Positions 32,038 to 41,660 are shown, counted from the stretch's first letter. The stretch: 64,000 nucleotides of DNA from Lysobacteraceae bacterium SCN 69-320 (GCA_001725155.1 MEFP01000015.1:1-64000), one strand, 5' to 3'. Made by a program: numbers and translations. The notes: generated by a model not told the origin, from the sequence alone.

Positions 32038-33387
32038 ATGACTGCCGCTGCTGAAACCATCGCCGCCATCGCGACCGCGCCGGGCGCCGGCGGCATCGGC
32101 GTACTGCGCGTGTCCGGCACACAGGCAACCGCGATCGCAACGACCCTGCTCGGCCGCGTGCCGCAGCCGCGACATGCCCACTACTGCGCGTTCCGCGACG
32201 CAGCCTCCGCGCTGATCGATCGTGGAATCATGCTGCATTTTCCACAACCGAATTCATTCACGGGCGAGGACGTGGTCGAGCTGCAGACCCACGGTTCGGC
32301 CGTCGTACTGGATCTGCTGCTGCGCCGCGTCTGTGAACTCGGCGCGCGGCCGGCGCGCGCCGGCGAGTTTTCCGAGCGCGCCTTCCTCAACGGCAAGCTG
32401 GATCTGGCCCAGGCCGAGGCCATTGCCGATCTGATCGCCAGCCAGTCCGAAGCCGCGGCACGCGCTGCGCTGCGCTCCCTCGACGGCGCGTTCTCGCTGC
32501 GCGTGAAACGGCTCCTGGCCAATCTCGTCGATCTGCGCGTCTACATCGAAGCCGCGATTGATTTTCCGGAGGAAGAAATCGACTTCCTAGCCGCGCCCGA
32601 ACTGCGCGCGCGACTGGATGCCGTCAGTGACGAGCTGTCGACCCTGCTGAGCGAGACACGCCGCGGCCTGCGGCTGGCCGACGGCCTGCATGTCGTCATC
32701 GTCGGCCGGCCCAACGCAGGCAAGTCCAGTCTGCTCAACGCACTTGCCGCCCAGGACCGTGCCATCGTCACACCGGTGGCTGGTACGACGCGCGACGTGC
32801 TGCGCGAGAACATCCAGCTCGATGGCGTACTGCTGACCTTGGTCGATACTGCAGGCCTGCGCGAATCCGCCGACATCGTCGAACGCGAAGGCATGCGCCG
32901 CGCGCGCGGCGAGCTCGAACGCGCCGACGTGGCGCTGCTCGTCAGCGATGCCGAGCATCTGAATGCCGACATCGCCCTGCTCGGACCGGCTCAATCGGGC
33001 CAGACGCGTCTGCTGGTCTGCAACAAGATCGACCTCGCGCAACTGCCGCCGCAGCGCGTCGGGCACGCCGCCGGCATCCGCATCGACCTGTCCGCGCGCA
33101 CCGGCGAAGGACTGGATCTGCTGCGCCGCGAGTTGAAGTCCCTGGCCGGCGTCGATGGCGACGGCAGCAACGGCGCTTTCAGCGCCCGCACGCGCCATGT
33201 CCTCGCCCTGGAACGCGTCGCCGCCCACCTCGCCGCCGCCGAATTCGCCCTGGTCGGCCAACAGGCCGGCGAACTCGCCGCCGAAGAACTGCGCCACGCC
33301 CAGCGCGACCTCGGCGAACTGACCGGCGAATACACCAGCGACGACCTGCTCGGCGCGATCTTTTCGAGCTTCTGCATCGGGAAATGA
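32038..33387 (+). CDS. mnmE: tRNA modification GTPase MnmE
   Basis: With MnmG adds the aminomethyl-type group to the wobble uridine of some tRNAs. 449 residues. Formyl-THF-binding N-domain 1-118, helical domain, and an inserted G domain: G1 GRPNAGKS at 223-230, AGTTRD near 248-253, DTAG at 270-273, NKID at about 324-327. It ends in the invariant FCIGK with its catalytic Cys. It lies 84 nt after yidC with a hairpin between. Confidence 0.97.
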   Translation: MTAAAETIAAIATAPGAGGIGVLRVSGTQATAIATTLLGRVPQPRHAHYCAFRDAASALIDRGIMLHFPQPNSFTGEDVVELQTHGSAVVLDLLLRRVCELGARPARAGEFSERAFLNGKLDLAQAEAIADLIASQSEAAARAALRSLDGAFSLRVKRLLANLVDLRVYIEAAIDFPEEEIDFLAAPELRARLDAVSDELSTLLSETRRGLRLADGLHVVIVGRPNAGKSSLLNALAAQDRAIVTPVAGTTRDVLRENIQLDGVLLTLVDTAGLRESADIVEREGMRRARGELERADVALLVSDAEHLNADIALLGPAQSGQTRLLVCNKIDLAQLPPQRVGHAAGIRIDLSARTGEGLDLLRRELKSLAGVDGDGSNGAFSARTRHVLALERVAAHLAAAEFALVGQQAGELAAEELRHAQRDLGELTGEYTSDDLLGAIFSSFCIGK

Positions 33388-33534
33388 CCGTGCCGCGCCG
33401 GCGCGGCCGTTTCGCGCGGCGAAGCTGCCCACTGTTACGACCATCGCGTTCCCCAACCCGGCTGATTGGCAGGACGGCTTGATCGCGTGCGGTGCCGGCG
33501 CCGGTTTCTCAGGCTCCCCGTCCGTCGCGCGAAC

Positions 33535-34005
33535 TCAATCGGAACGCTTGAGCCGCGCCTGATCGACACGAACGATCAGATCCTCCGCCACCGGGTTCAG
33601 CGCGAACGGGTTGAAGGAGATTTTCGACGGCGGAGAGAATGCGACCTGGCTGCCGAACCGGCCGGGACGCGCGAGTCGCAAGGTGATTCTCGGCGGCCGC
33701 GTCTGGGTAGACGCATTGACGTTGATGATGTTGCTGAGCGGAATTCTTTCCTCTTCGCTTCCGTTCCTGACAAGCAGGGAGTCCCCGCAGTCATGAACCT
33801 CGTCGACAAGATCCCAGACCACGTTCTTCATCACGAAGAAACCCACGATCGCCATGAGGCATGGCATCAGCAGGAACTTCCAGCCGCCGGTGCTGAGTCC
33901 GTTTCCGGTGACAGACACCACGAAGAACGCTGCGAGCAGGCCGAACCACATCGCCGGAAACACTTTCTTGTAGAACCACGTGGAATCCGACGAGATCTTC
34001 TTCAT
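33535..34005 (-). CDS. Small inner-membrane protein of unknown function
   Basis: 156 residues. Two membrane helices (about 14-33 and 41-60: GLLAAFFVVSVTGNG and FLLMPCLMAIVGFFVM) and a beta-rich soluble C-terminal half (DSLLVRNGSEEERIPLSNI, RPPRITLRL) reminiscent of small PH-like membrane proteins. The start at 34005 has AGAGGA six bases upstream; the frame extends 79 codons further but that part is Arg/Ser-rich and overlaps the next gene. No named family. It converges with mnmE. Confidence 0.7.
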   Translation of the reverse strand: MKKISSDSTWFYKKVFPAMWFGLLAAFFVVSVTGNGLSTGGWKFLLMPCLMAIVGFFVMKNVVWDLVDEVHDCGDSLLVRNGSEEERIPLSNIINVNASTQTRPPRITLRLARPGRFGSQVAFSPPSKISFNPFALNPVAEDLIVRVDQARLKRSD

Positions 34006-34123
34006 GCGTTCCTCTGCCGTGTAGTTGCTGCGCGCAGTCGTGCGCGATTTCCGCCTACGCCGCGAGCCGCGGTTATCTTCGCCGCCGCCGCTTCCGCTGC
34101 GCGGAGCACGAAACGGAGCTCGT

Positions 34124-34531
34124 TCAGTGGGCGCCGACGATCGCCCTGAGTGCGCCCAGCGATGCTTCCCATTCGTCGGCGTCGCCCTCGTGCCAAAGCT
34201 CCCTGAGTTCCGATTGCTCGCCGACAATGCGTTCGAGCGCATGCTGCGCCTTCGTCAGCAGCGCGCGCGAAGGAACGACACGAAGCTGCTCCACCCATCG
34301 CTCGACCTTTTCCGTATATGCGTCCGACCGCGTTCCGCGGCCGAGCAGCTTTGCGATGACTTCGACTGCCGCCACCGCGCACGCCGCTTCGGACGCATCG
34401 ACGTAACCGTCGTTCTCCAGCACGGCGTCGAGGGCGGCTTCCACCGGCGACAGGTCTTTTGCTCCTTCGAGCTCATATGCCCAGTCGGCCGCATCGTCGT
34501 TGCCGAACGGCTCGTGCGACCACGTTCCCAT
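34124..34531 (-). CDS. DUF4259-family protein
   Basis: 135 residues, all helical. The family start MGTWSHEPFGNDDAADWAYE is plain, and a four-Glu/Leu-rich end (LRELWHEGDADEWEASL) follows the DUF4259 pattern. AGGAGA seven bases before the ATG fixes the start. Function of the family is unknown. It lies 118 nt upstream of the small membrane protein on the same strand and may share its transcript. Confidence 0.8.
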   Translation of the reverse strand: MGTWSHEPFGNDDAADWAYELEGAKDLSPVEAALDAVLENDGYVDASEAACAVAAVEVIAKLLGRGTRSDAYTEKVERWVEQLRVVPSRALLTKAQHALERIVGEQSELRELWHEGDADEWEASLGALRAIVGAH

Positions 34532-34745
34532 CCCTGTCTCCTGTGATTCGCTTCGGTGCTGCGCCGACGTTCGTGCCAACGCACTACCTGAAGTGGCTGC
34601 TGCGAAAATCTACCGAGTTCGGCATTGCGCGGGAATTGCACCTGGTACCCGACCTCGGCTGGCTGCAGACCTGCGATCGAAACCGCAACCGAGTGGAGAC
34701 GATCGCCGCGGTCGCGCAGGATGAAAATTACATGCAGAGTAACTT

Positions 34746-34760
34746 TTTTCTTGCAGAAAA
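34746..34760. promoter_or_regulatory. Candidate operator upstream of the regulator/NTase operon
   Basis: An inverted repeat with 6-bp arms (TTTTCT-TGC-AGAAAA) lies in an AT-rich patch 42 nt before the likely start of the regulator gene. TGCAGA also recurs as a direct repeat (34733-34738 and 34752-34757), about two helical turns apart. Self-regulation through such a site is typical for AbiEi-like genes; here it is inferred. Confidence 0.35.
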
Positions 34761-34801
34761 CTTTCAGACAAGGAACAATGACGGCAATCCCGGGAGCAGC
34801 C

Positions 34802-35773
34802 ATGGACGCACCGCTGCGCAGGACCTTGCATCAGTTGCGCAACACGCGCGATCTTCGCGCCGAAATCGTATCTCTGGCGGCCAGCCTGCTGGTCACGCGC
34901 GCCGATGGCGAGCTGATCGTCACCGAACCGGTCATCAGCGCGGCCACCGTGCGGCGGGAATGGCAGCAGCTGCTGCCGGCGCTGGCCGCCGACGTGCGTG
35001 GCCGGATGACCCTGCTCATCGAGCCGGCGACCTCCCGAGTTGGCGAGAAGCGTGCCGATTACGAGATCGGCGCGTCGTTGCAGCAGCTGCAAAAACCCAA
35101 CTATCGCTTCGAGGTCCTGCGCCAACTGCTGCGCGCCGATCTGGAAAACGTCGGGCCGTTGCCGGTCAAGGCCTTGCTCGACGCGATCGGCGCTTCACAG
35201 ACGCCGATACGCGCGGCGCTGGCCGAGCTGGGCGAGGCCGGCATCGTGCGCCGGCGCGGTCGCCATTACGCGGTGCGCGCCGAAGAAGTCTCCGCCGAAC
35301 TACTCGCGAAGCTACAGGCGATGCCGCAGATCCTGCGCTTTCGCTTCGAGCGCGGCGCGCAGATCCGGCCGCCGGCCGTGCTGCTGCAGCGTGCGTTGAC
35401 CTTGCTTTCCGCGACCGCGTCGGACGGCTGGCAGGATCTGGCCCTGTCGGGCGTTGCCGTGGCGCGCGCCGATGTCGCGCCGCTCGATCTGCTCGGTCTG
35501 CCGCGGCTCGATCTGCTGGCCCAGTTGCCGCGGGCAGTACAGTCCTTCGATCCGCTGCTGCTGCGCCGGCTCGACGACGGGCTGGAGCCGGAGCCCAGCG
35601 TGCTCGCCCCGGCACCGGTCATCGTCACGCTGGTCCGCGCCGATGAGACCGTGCTGCGTGATGCCCCGCTCGATGGCGCACGCTGCGCGCGCAGCGTGGA
35701 CGTCTATCTGTCCCTGCACGAGCAGGGGCTGTCGGCACAGGCACTGCAGTACGCGAAGGCGGTGCGTGGATGA
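34802..35773 (+). CDS. Winged-helix regulator, possibly AbiEi-like antitoxin
   Basis: 323 residues. The centre (about 115-175) holds a winged helix-turn-helix: PLPVKALLDAIGASQTPIRA, then LAELGEAGIVRRRGRHYAV. The C-terminal half is predicted alpha/beta and ends SVDVYLSLHEQGLSAQALQY, resembling the last segment of type IV AbiEi-family proteins. Its stop overlaps the next start (ATGA), so the pair is translated together. The next gene has a nucleotidyltransferase fold, matching the antitoxin-toxin pair AbiEi-AbiEii in order. I am not sure of the family. GGGAG five bases before the ATG at 34802 favours it over the ATG at 34778. Confidence 0.6.
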   Translation: MDAPLRRTLHQLRNTRDLRAEIVSLAASLLVTRADGELIVTEPVISAATVRREWQQLLPALAADVRGRMTLLIEPATSRVGEKRADYEIGASLQQLQKPNYRFEVLRQLLRADLENVGPLPVKALLDAIGASQTPIRAALAELGEAGIVRRRGRHYAVRAEEVSAELLAKLQAMPQILRFRFERGAQIRPPAVLLQRALTLLSATASDGWQDLALSGVAVARADVAPLDLLGLPRLDLLAQLPRAVQSFDPLLLRRLDDGLEPEPSVLAPAPVIVTLVRADETVLRDAPLDGARCARSVDVYLSLHEQGLSAQALQYAKAVRG

Positions 35774-36651
35774 ACGCGCATGCAGCGCTCGATGCGGCGG
35801 AACTGCTGCGCCGCGTGGCCGAGCGGATTTCGCCGGCGCTGCGCGCGCACGTCGTCGTCGTCGGCAGCATCGCTGCGGCCTGGGCATTCCGTGACGTGTC
35901 GGGCGCCCACGCGGTCGCAACCAAGGACATAGACCTGCTGCTGCGTCCGGCCGTCGATGCGCTCGCGACGGCGACGTCGCTCGGCAGGATCTGGCTGGAT
36001 GAAGGCTGGCAGCCGCAGTTCACGCACGGGCGCCGGCCGGGCGACGACGCGACGCCCGACGACGAACTGCCGGCGCTGCGCCTGCAGCCGCCCGGCGAAA
36101 GAACCGGCTGGTTCGTCGAGCTGCTCGGCGAGGCGTCGCCGGATCAGGTCACGCGCAAGCACTGGCGCCGCTTTGCGACCGGGCTCGGTGCATTCGCGCT
36201 GCCGAGCTTCCGCTATCTGCGCGTGGCCGTGCATGAGCCCGACGACACCGAGTTCGGTTTGCGTGTCGCACGCCCGGCGCGCATGGCGCTGGCGCATCTG
36301 CTCGAACATGCCGAGCCGGACACCACGCCGATCGCCGGCCTGCCGGGCCAGCCGGCGCGTTTCGTCAAGGATCTCGGCCGCGCAGTCGTGCTGTGGTGGC
36401 TCGCCCGGCAGCAGTCGCCGCTGGCCGATCGGCAGTGGCTGGCGGAATGGCGCGAGACCTTGGCCGCGCTGTACCCGGATGACATCGCCGTGCTCAAGGT
36501 TTCAGCCGCACGCGGCGTCGCGAATCTTGCCGATCATCTGCGCGCAGCACACGCGATCGCGCTCAACAGTCTGCTCGCGGCCCACGGCACGACCTTGCCG
36601 GCCTACCAGCGCGCATACACCGGCCTGTGCGAACTCGTCGACAGGCTCTGA
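35770..36651 (+). CDS. Nucleotidyltransferase-fold protein, possibly AbiEii-like
   Basis: 293 residues. An N-terminal nucleotidyltransferase pattern: VVVGSIAAAWAFRD at about 29-42 gives the GS motif, and ATKDIDLLLRP at about 50-60 gives the Asp-x-Asp metal pair. A helical domain follows, with RPARMALAHLLEH and RFVKDLGRAVVLWWL. The upstream winged-helix gene overlaps its start by 4 nt. In type IV toxin-antitoxin systems a two-gene unit like this encodes an antitoxin-repressor and a nucleotidyltransferase toxin. Whether this pair acts so is inference; a housekeeping nucleotidyltransferase with its regulator is the alternative. Confidence 0.65.
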   Translation: MNAHAALDAAELLRRVAERISPALRAHVVVVGSIAAAWAFRDVSGAHAVATKDIDLLLRPAVDALATATSLGRIWLDEGWQPQFTHGRRPGDDATPDDELPALRLQPPGERTGWFVELLGEASPDQVTRKHWRRFATGLGAFALPSFRYLRVAVHEPDDTEFGLRVARPARMALAHLLEHAEPDTTPIAGLPGQPARFVKDLGRAVVLWWLARQQSPLADRQWLAEWRETLAALYPDDIAVLKVSAARGVANLADHLRAAHAIALNSLLAAHGTTLPAYQRAYTGLCELVDRL

Positions 36652-36709
36652 ACCGCGCAGGCTGGCTCCGGGCCGGCGCCTGGGCAGTGAGATCGCCGCT
36701 GGCCGTGTT

Positions 36710-37747
36710 TCAGTACCACTCCAGCAACGACAGCCCGAGCCCGACGTAAGTCGCGCGATGGTTGTAGTCGATCAGGCTCTCGCCGTGGCCGTCGAACAAT
36801 TGCAGATGTCCACGAAGCTGATTGTGGATCGGAAATGCCCAGTCGAACTGCGCCGCGCCGCCTTCGGGGCTGGGCCGCAGCATCAGCGCGAACTCGTGGC
36901 CGTTCCAGACGCGCACGATCTGCACGTCGCCGTGGCCGATGTAGTTGCCGATGTCGGGGTTGTCGGACTTGTCGAAAGATTCCCTGACGATCCACCAGGG
37001 GCGGATCATCACGGTCCAGTCGCCGTGTTCGAAGCCGGCCTGGCCGATCACGCGGTTCCAGCTGCGCGACAGCGGCAGGCTGCGGCCGTTGGACTGGTGA
37101 TTCACGCCGACGCCGAGCAGATGACCGTCCCAGCCGAGCAGGTGCATGTTGGAGCGGAACACGAGCATGAGCTCCGGTTCGTAGTTGGTCTCGCGGAACG
37201 GACGCGAATTCTGCGGATTGGCAACCTGCCAGTGCGAGGCCTGGGTATAGCCCAGCCAGAGGTCGCCGTTGTCGCCGAACAGGTTCTCCAGGATCTTGCC
37301 CTTGAAGCTCAGCTGGAACTTCATCTCGGCGGCCTTGAGCCGCTCGGGCAGTTCGACGTCGTGGTTCGGCGACGGGCTGCGCGGCAAGGCGTTGATGTTC
37401 GAGGTATGGAAGAACGGCAGCAGGTACAGCGGCTTGTAGCCGCGGATGTTGAATGCGCCGAGCTTGGAGTCGGGTTCGAGTTCCCAGCGGCTGTCGAGCA
37501 GCGAGAGCGGCTCGGCGCCTGTTGGCGCGGGTTCGTCGTGAGCGTAGAGCACCGGCGTGTCGGTGTTCGTCCTTTCCGCGCTCGATGCGGGCGCGATGCG
37601 GCGCGGATATGCGGCGTCGTAGCAGGCCAGGCGCTCGGGGTCCGAGGCGATCGCCGCGCAGGCGCGCGGGTCGGACGGAGTGGCTGCAGCCGCGACGAAC
37701 GCGCAGGGCAGCAGCGACAGCGGGGCGGCGAAGCGGCGCAGGTCCAT
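36710..37747 (-). CDS. pldA: Outer-membrane phospholipase A1
   Basis: 345 residues. Signal peptide at 1-22, then a Cys-containing linker (ACAAIASDPERLACYDAAYP), then a 12-strand barrel. The catalytic segment NHQSNGRS is at 216-223, with His217 and Ser219 the expected His-Ser pair and Asn220. WELEPDSKLGAFNIRGYKPL marks the barrel start; the C-terminus ends LSLLEWY. It hydrolyses misplaced outer-leaflet phospholipids when it dimerises. It converges with the NTase-fold gene. Confidence 0.93.
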   Translation of the reverse strand: MDLRRFAAPLSLLPCAFVAAAATPSDPRACAAIASDPERLACYDAAYPRRIAPASSAERTNTDTPVLYAHDEPAPTGAEPLSLLDSRWELEPDSKLGAFNIRGYKPLYLLPFFHTSNINALPRSPSPNHDVELPERLKAAEMKFQLSFKGKILENLFGDNGDLWLGYTQASHWQVANPQNSRPFRETNYEPELMLVFRSNMHLLGWDGHLLGVGVNHQSNGRSLPLSRSWNRVIGQAGFEHGDWTVMIRPWWIVRESFDKSDNPDIGNYIGHGDVQIVRVWNGHEFALMLRPSPEGGAAQFDWAFPIHNQLRGHLQLFDGHGESLIDYNHRATYVGLGLSLLEWY

Positions 37748-37894
37748 CGGCGGCGAACTCCGGGGCGGAAAGCCGAATGCTAGCAGGCGCGCCGGCGCCT
37801 ATTTGATCCGACGCCCGCGCAAGGCAGCCGTCGGCGACATGACGGCCGGCCCCGAACCCGGTTTAATGCGGTCTTCGTTTGCGGAAGGTTGCTC

Positions 37895-40129
37895 ATGCGT
37901 ACGATGCTGATGGCCGCCCTGTTGGCCGTTTCCCTGCCTGCGATGTCCGAAAAGCTCACGATAGAACGCATCCTCGACGATCCCGCCGTGCTCGGCACGA
38001 CGCCGCGCGGCCTGAAGATCGCCCCCGACGGTTCGCGCGTAACCTTCCTGCGCGGCAAGGCCGACGACCAGAACGCGCTGGATCTCTGGGAGTACCACCT
38101 CGCCGACAACGCGACGCGGCTGCTGGTGGACTCGCGTGCGTTGCAGCCGACCGAGGAAGTCCTGTCCGATGCCGAAAAGGCCACGCGCGAGCGTCAGCGC
38201 ATCGCCGGCCTCAAGGGCATCGTCAACTACCGCTGGGCGCCCGACGCCCGGCGCCTGCTGTTCCCGCTCGCCGGCCAGCTCTATCTGTACGACCTCGATG
38301 CGCCTCCGGCCGAGGCGGTGCGCTCGCTGACGCCCAAGGACGCCGAAATCATCGACGCGCAGGTCGCGCCGAGCGGCCGCTATGTCTCGTTCGTAAGCCG
38401 GCAGAATCTCTGGGTCGTCGATCTCACGACCAATCTCAAGCAGCGCCTGACCGACGACGGCAAGGACACCGTGCACAACGGCGAAGCCGAATTCATCGCG
38501 CAGGAAGAGATGGACCGCTTCAGCGGCTACTGGTGGTCGCCCAAGGGCGACTGGATCGCGTTCGAGCGCTATGACGAGGCGCGCGTGCCGGCCGTGCGGC
38601 GCTTCGAGATCCAGCCCGACCGCACCGACGTGACCGAGCAGCGTTACCCGGCCGCGGGCCAGCCCAATGCCAAGGTACAGCTCGGCCTGATCCGGCCCGG
38701 CGGCGGCCGCACGCGCTGGATCGACCTCGGCGCCGACGCGGACATCTATCTGAACCGCGTGAACTGGACGCCGGACGGCAAGCATGTCGCGTTCCAGCGC
38801 CAGACCCGCGACCAGCATCGACTCGACCTCGTGCTCGTCGATGTCGACACCTTGAAGTCGCAGTTGCTGCTCAGCGAGACCAATCCGACCTGGATCAACC
38901 TGCACGACGACCTACGCTTCCTGTCGCGCCAGAGCGCCTTCGTCTGGGCCTCGGACCGCAGCGGCCACAAGCATCTGTACTTGTACGGAATGGACGGAAA
39001 GGAAAAATTTCCGCTTTCGACCGGCGACTGGGACGTGGATCGCGTACTGGCCGTCGACGAAGCCGCCGGGCTGGTCTACATCGCGGCCAATCGCGACCAT
39101 CCGCTGGACAAGCAGGTCTATGCGCTGAAGCTCGACGGCAGCAACGCGGCGAATCCGCAGCGCATCACGCGCGAGGACGGCTGGCACGAAGCGACCTTCG
39201 CCGGCGACGGCGCGGTCAAGCTGTTCGTCGACAGCTGGGCCGATCCGCAGACGCCGACCCAGGTGAGCGTGCGGGGCCCCGGCGGCGAGCGCCTGTCATG
39301 GATCACCGAGAACCGCGTCGACGCGTCGCATCCGTACGCGCCGTATCGCGCCGAGCACATCGTGCCGGAGTTCGGCAGCATCAAGGCCGCCGACGGCCAG
39401 GCGCTGTGGTACCGCCTGTACAAGCCGGCCGGCTTCGATCCGGCCAAGCGCTATCCGGTGATCTCGCATTTCTACGGCGGCCCGACCGCGCAGCTGGCCA
39501 AGCGCGATTTCGGCGATCTGCTCGACCAGTACTTCGCCCAGCAGGGCTATGTGGTGCTGACCCTGGACAATCGCGGCATGGCACGCCGCGGCCGCCAGTT
39601 CTCCGATCCCATCCATCTTCAGCTCGGCAAGATCGAAGTCGAGGACCAGCGCGCCGCGCTGCAGTGGCTGGCCAGTCAGCCCTGGGTCGACGGCAAGCAC
39701 ATGGGCGTGTTCGGCTGGAGCTACGGCGGTTACCTGAGCCTGATGATGCTGGCCAAGTCCTCCGACATCGTCGCGGCGGCGGCCTCGGTCGCGCCGGTCA
39801 CCGACTGGGCGCTGTACGACACGCACTACACCGAGCGCTATCTCGGCCTGCCCAAGGACAATGCCGAGGGCTATCGCCTCAGCGGCGTGCTGCCGTGGCT
39901 GGACGGCATGACCTCGCCGCTGCTGCTGATCCACGGCATGGCCGACGACAACGTGCTGTTCACCAATTCGACCCAGCTCATGGCCGAGCTGCAGAACCGT
40001 GGCAAGGCCTTTGAACTCATGACGTATCCGGGCGGCAAGCACGGCATGTCGACGCCGGCCATGAAGAAGCACGTCTACAACACGATCAAGCGCTGGTTCG
40101 ACCGCCAGCTCAAGACGCCGGCGCCCTGA
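37895..40129 (+). CDS. Dipeptidyl peptidase IV-type prolyl peptidase (S9B)
   Basis: Removes Xaa-Pro dipeptides, likely in the periplasm (signal peptide 1-19, MRTMLMAALLAVSLPAMSEK). 744 residues. An N-terminal eight-blade propeller with the paired Glu of family S9B in AQEEMDRFSGYWW, which binds the substrate amino group, precedes a C-terminal alpha/beta hydrolase. Catalytic Ser609 is in GWSYGG, Asp684 in HGMADDNV and His716 in GGKHGMS. GGAAGG six bases before the ATG sets the start. A small secreted-protein gene follows. Confidence 0.95.
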   Translation: MRTMLMAALLAVSLPAMSEKLTIERILDDPAVLGTTPRGLKIAPDGSRVTFLRGKADDQNALDLWEYHLADNATRLLVDSRALQPTEEVLSDAEKATRERQRIAGLKGIVNYRWAPDARRLLFPLAGQLYLYDLDAPPAEAVRSLTPKDAEIIDAQVAPSGRYVSFVSRQNLWVVDLTTNLKQRLTDDGKDTVHNGEAEFIAQEEMDRFSGYWWSPKGDWIAFERYDEARVPAVRRFEIQPDRTDVTEQRYPAAGQPNAKVQLGLIRPGGGRTRWIDLGADADIYLNRVNWTPDGKHVAFQRQTRDQHRLDLVLVDVDTLKSQLLLSETNPTWINLHDDLRFLSRQSAFVWASDRSGHKHLYLYGMDGKEKFPLSTGDWDVDRVLAVDEAAGLVYIAANRDHPLDKQVYALKLDGSNAANPQRITREDGWHEATFAGDGAVKLFVDSWADPQTPTQVSVRGPGGERLSWITENRVDASHPYAPYRAEHIVPEFGSIKAADGQALWYRLYKPAGFDPAKRYPVISHFYGGPTAQLAKRDFGDLLDQYFAQQGYVVLTLDNRGMARRGRQFSDPIHLQLGKIEVEDQRAALQWLASQPWVDGKHMGVFGWSYGGYLSLMMLAKSSDIVAAAASVAPVTDWALYDTHYTERYLGLPKDNAEGYRLSGVLPWLDGMTSPLLLIHGMADDNVLFTNSTQLMAELQNRGKAFELMTYPGGKHGMSTPAMKKHVYNTIKRWFDRQLKTPAP

Positions 40130-40161
40130 GCCGGCGCGCAGCGGCTGCACGAGGACGGACG

Positions 40162-40575
40162 ATGAAGACAATGCAGACACGCATGATGACGGCGGCCCTG
40201 CTGCTGGCGGCCGCGGTCGCCGCCCCGGCGGCCGAGCCCGCAGCGAAAGCCAAGGCGACAGATGCGTCGGTTTCGGACAAGGCTGCGACGCGTCAGAAAA
40301 CGCCGGCGAAGAAAGCCGCCGATGGGACCAAGGCGAAGGCGCCGCCGGAGGCGAAAACCGGATCGGCCGATGCCAGGCCGCCCGCGCCGCCGCCGAGCAA
40401 GGAAGACTGCGGCGTCGGTCGTCGCGTGACGCTGGCCGACGAGCGCAAGGGCGGCGTGATCTCCGTGGCGGCCGACGCCTGCGTCATCGAGCTCGACGAC
40501 GGCACCGTGACAAGGGCGACGCCGGACGCGCTGCATTTCGACGGCGCCGAGGACGAGCCGGCGCAACGGCCGTAA
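40162..40575 (+). CDS. Small secreted Lys/Ala/Pro-rich protein
   Basis: 137 residues. Signal peptide at 1-24 (ends APAAEP). Residues 25-80 are low-complexity Lys/Ala/Pro/Thr. The last 50 residues hold a compact beta motif (CGVGRRVTLADERKGGVISV, then ADACVIELDDGTVTRATPDA) with two Cys that may pair, like the small barrel in the anchored protein at 11296-12951. GAGGAC lies before the ATG. It follows the dipeptidyl peptidase by 32 nt on the same strand. Function unknown. Confidence 0.75.
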   Translation: MKTMQTRMMTAALLLAAAVAAPAAEPAAKAKATDASVSDKAATRQKTPAKKAADGTKAKAPPEAKTGSADARPPAPPPSKEDCGVGRRVTLADERKGGVISVAADACVIELDDGTVTRATPDALHFDGAEDEPAQRP

Positions 40576-40605
40576 CCGTCGCGCCGCCTGATCGTACCGC
40601 GCGGT

Positions 40606-41463
40606 TCAGACGAAACGCCCGGCCTGGTAATCGCGGATCGCCGTCATGATCTGCTCCTGCGTGTTCATGACGAACGGTCCGTACTTGGCGACCGGTTCAT
40701 TCAACGGCCGGCCGGCGACGAGAATCAGTCGTCCGCCGGTCGGTGCTGCAAGACGCACCTGCGCGCCACGGCTCAGCACACCGAGCTGGCCGCGCGGCAA
40801 GGTGCGCGCCTGGGCGCCCTCGCCCACCGTCGCGTCGCCGTCGTAGACATAGACGAACGCGTTGTGCGTCCCGGGCAGATCGGCAACCCATTGCGCGCCG
40901 GCCTGCAGGCGCACATCCACATAGAACGGATCGGTCGCGACGTCGGCGACCGGTCCGCTCACGTCGCCGATGCGACCGGTCAGCAGACGCAGCTCAACGC
41001 CGTCGGCCGGCTGCAGCAGCGGCACCTGTTCCGGTGCGATGTCCTGGTAGCGCGGCGCGGTCATCTTGTCCCTGGCCGGCAGATTGACCCAGAGCTGGAA
41101 GCCCCACATCAAGCCGTCTTCCTGCTCGGGCATCTCCGAATGCACGATGCCGCGTCCGGCCGTCATCCACTGCACGCTGCCGGCGCGCAGCCGGCCGCTG
41201 TTGCCCTGGTTGTCGCCGTGGCGCATGTTGCCGGCGAGCATGTAGGTCACGGTCTCGAAGCCGCGATGCGGGTGATCCGGAAAGCCGGCCAGATAGTCGC
41301 CGGGCTGGTCCGAGCGGAATTCGTCGAGCATCAGGAACGGATCGAGCATGTCCAGCGCCGGCTGGCCGATCACGCGATTGAGCTTGACGCCCGCGCCGTC
41401 GCTGGCCGGCATGCCGCGTACGGTCTGCACGATCTGGCGGGAAGGGGAAACGGTGGCGTTCAT
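40606..41463 (-). CDS. Pirin-family protein
   Basis: 285 residues; two cupin domains. The N-terminal cupin has the metal-binding set His64, His66, His108 and Glu110 (in DHPHRGFETVTY and GRGIVHSEMPE). Pirins bind iron and some act as quercetin dioxygenases; others regulate metabolism. Bacterial physiological roles are mostly open. The frame is open another 325 codons upstream, but the cupin starts at MNATVSPSRQ. It converges with the small secreted protein gene. Confidence 0.93.
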   Translation of the reverse strand: MNATVSPSRQIVQTVRGMPASDGAGVKLNRVIGQPALDMLDPFLMLDEFRSDQPGDYLAGFPDHPHRGFETVTYMLAGNMRHGDNQGNSGRLRAGSVQWMTAGRGIVHSEMPEQEDGLMWGFQLWVNLPARDKMTAPRYQDIAPEQVPLLQPADGVELRLLTGRIGDVSGPVADVATDPFYVDVRLQAGAQWVADLPGTHNAFVYVYDGDATVGEGAQARTLPRGQLGVLSRGAQVRLAAPTGGRLILVAGRPLNEPVAKYGPFVMNTQEQIMTAIRDYQAGRFV

Positions 41464-41660
41464 GTCGCGTCCTCGATCAACGATCGCCGCAAGATGGCAG
41501 CTGCCGCCGCCGATACCAAGCCGCGGGTCATGAACAAGTTGCGCGTGCGGCGGCAACAATACGCCGCGGCATCCGCCGTCCCGCCGGCGCGCAATCGGAA
41601 GGCCTGTCGCCGGGTGTGCCGTACCGACACGATCCGGCGGCAGAGGCCCTGCCTGGTACC

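Noticed and set aside
33392-33407. 16-bp GC palindrome after mnmE as a terminator
   Set aside because: No loop and no U run; common in such GC-rich DNA.
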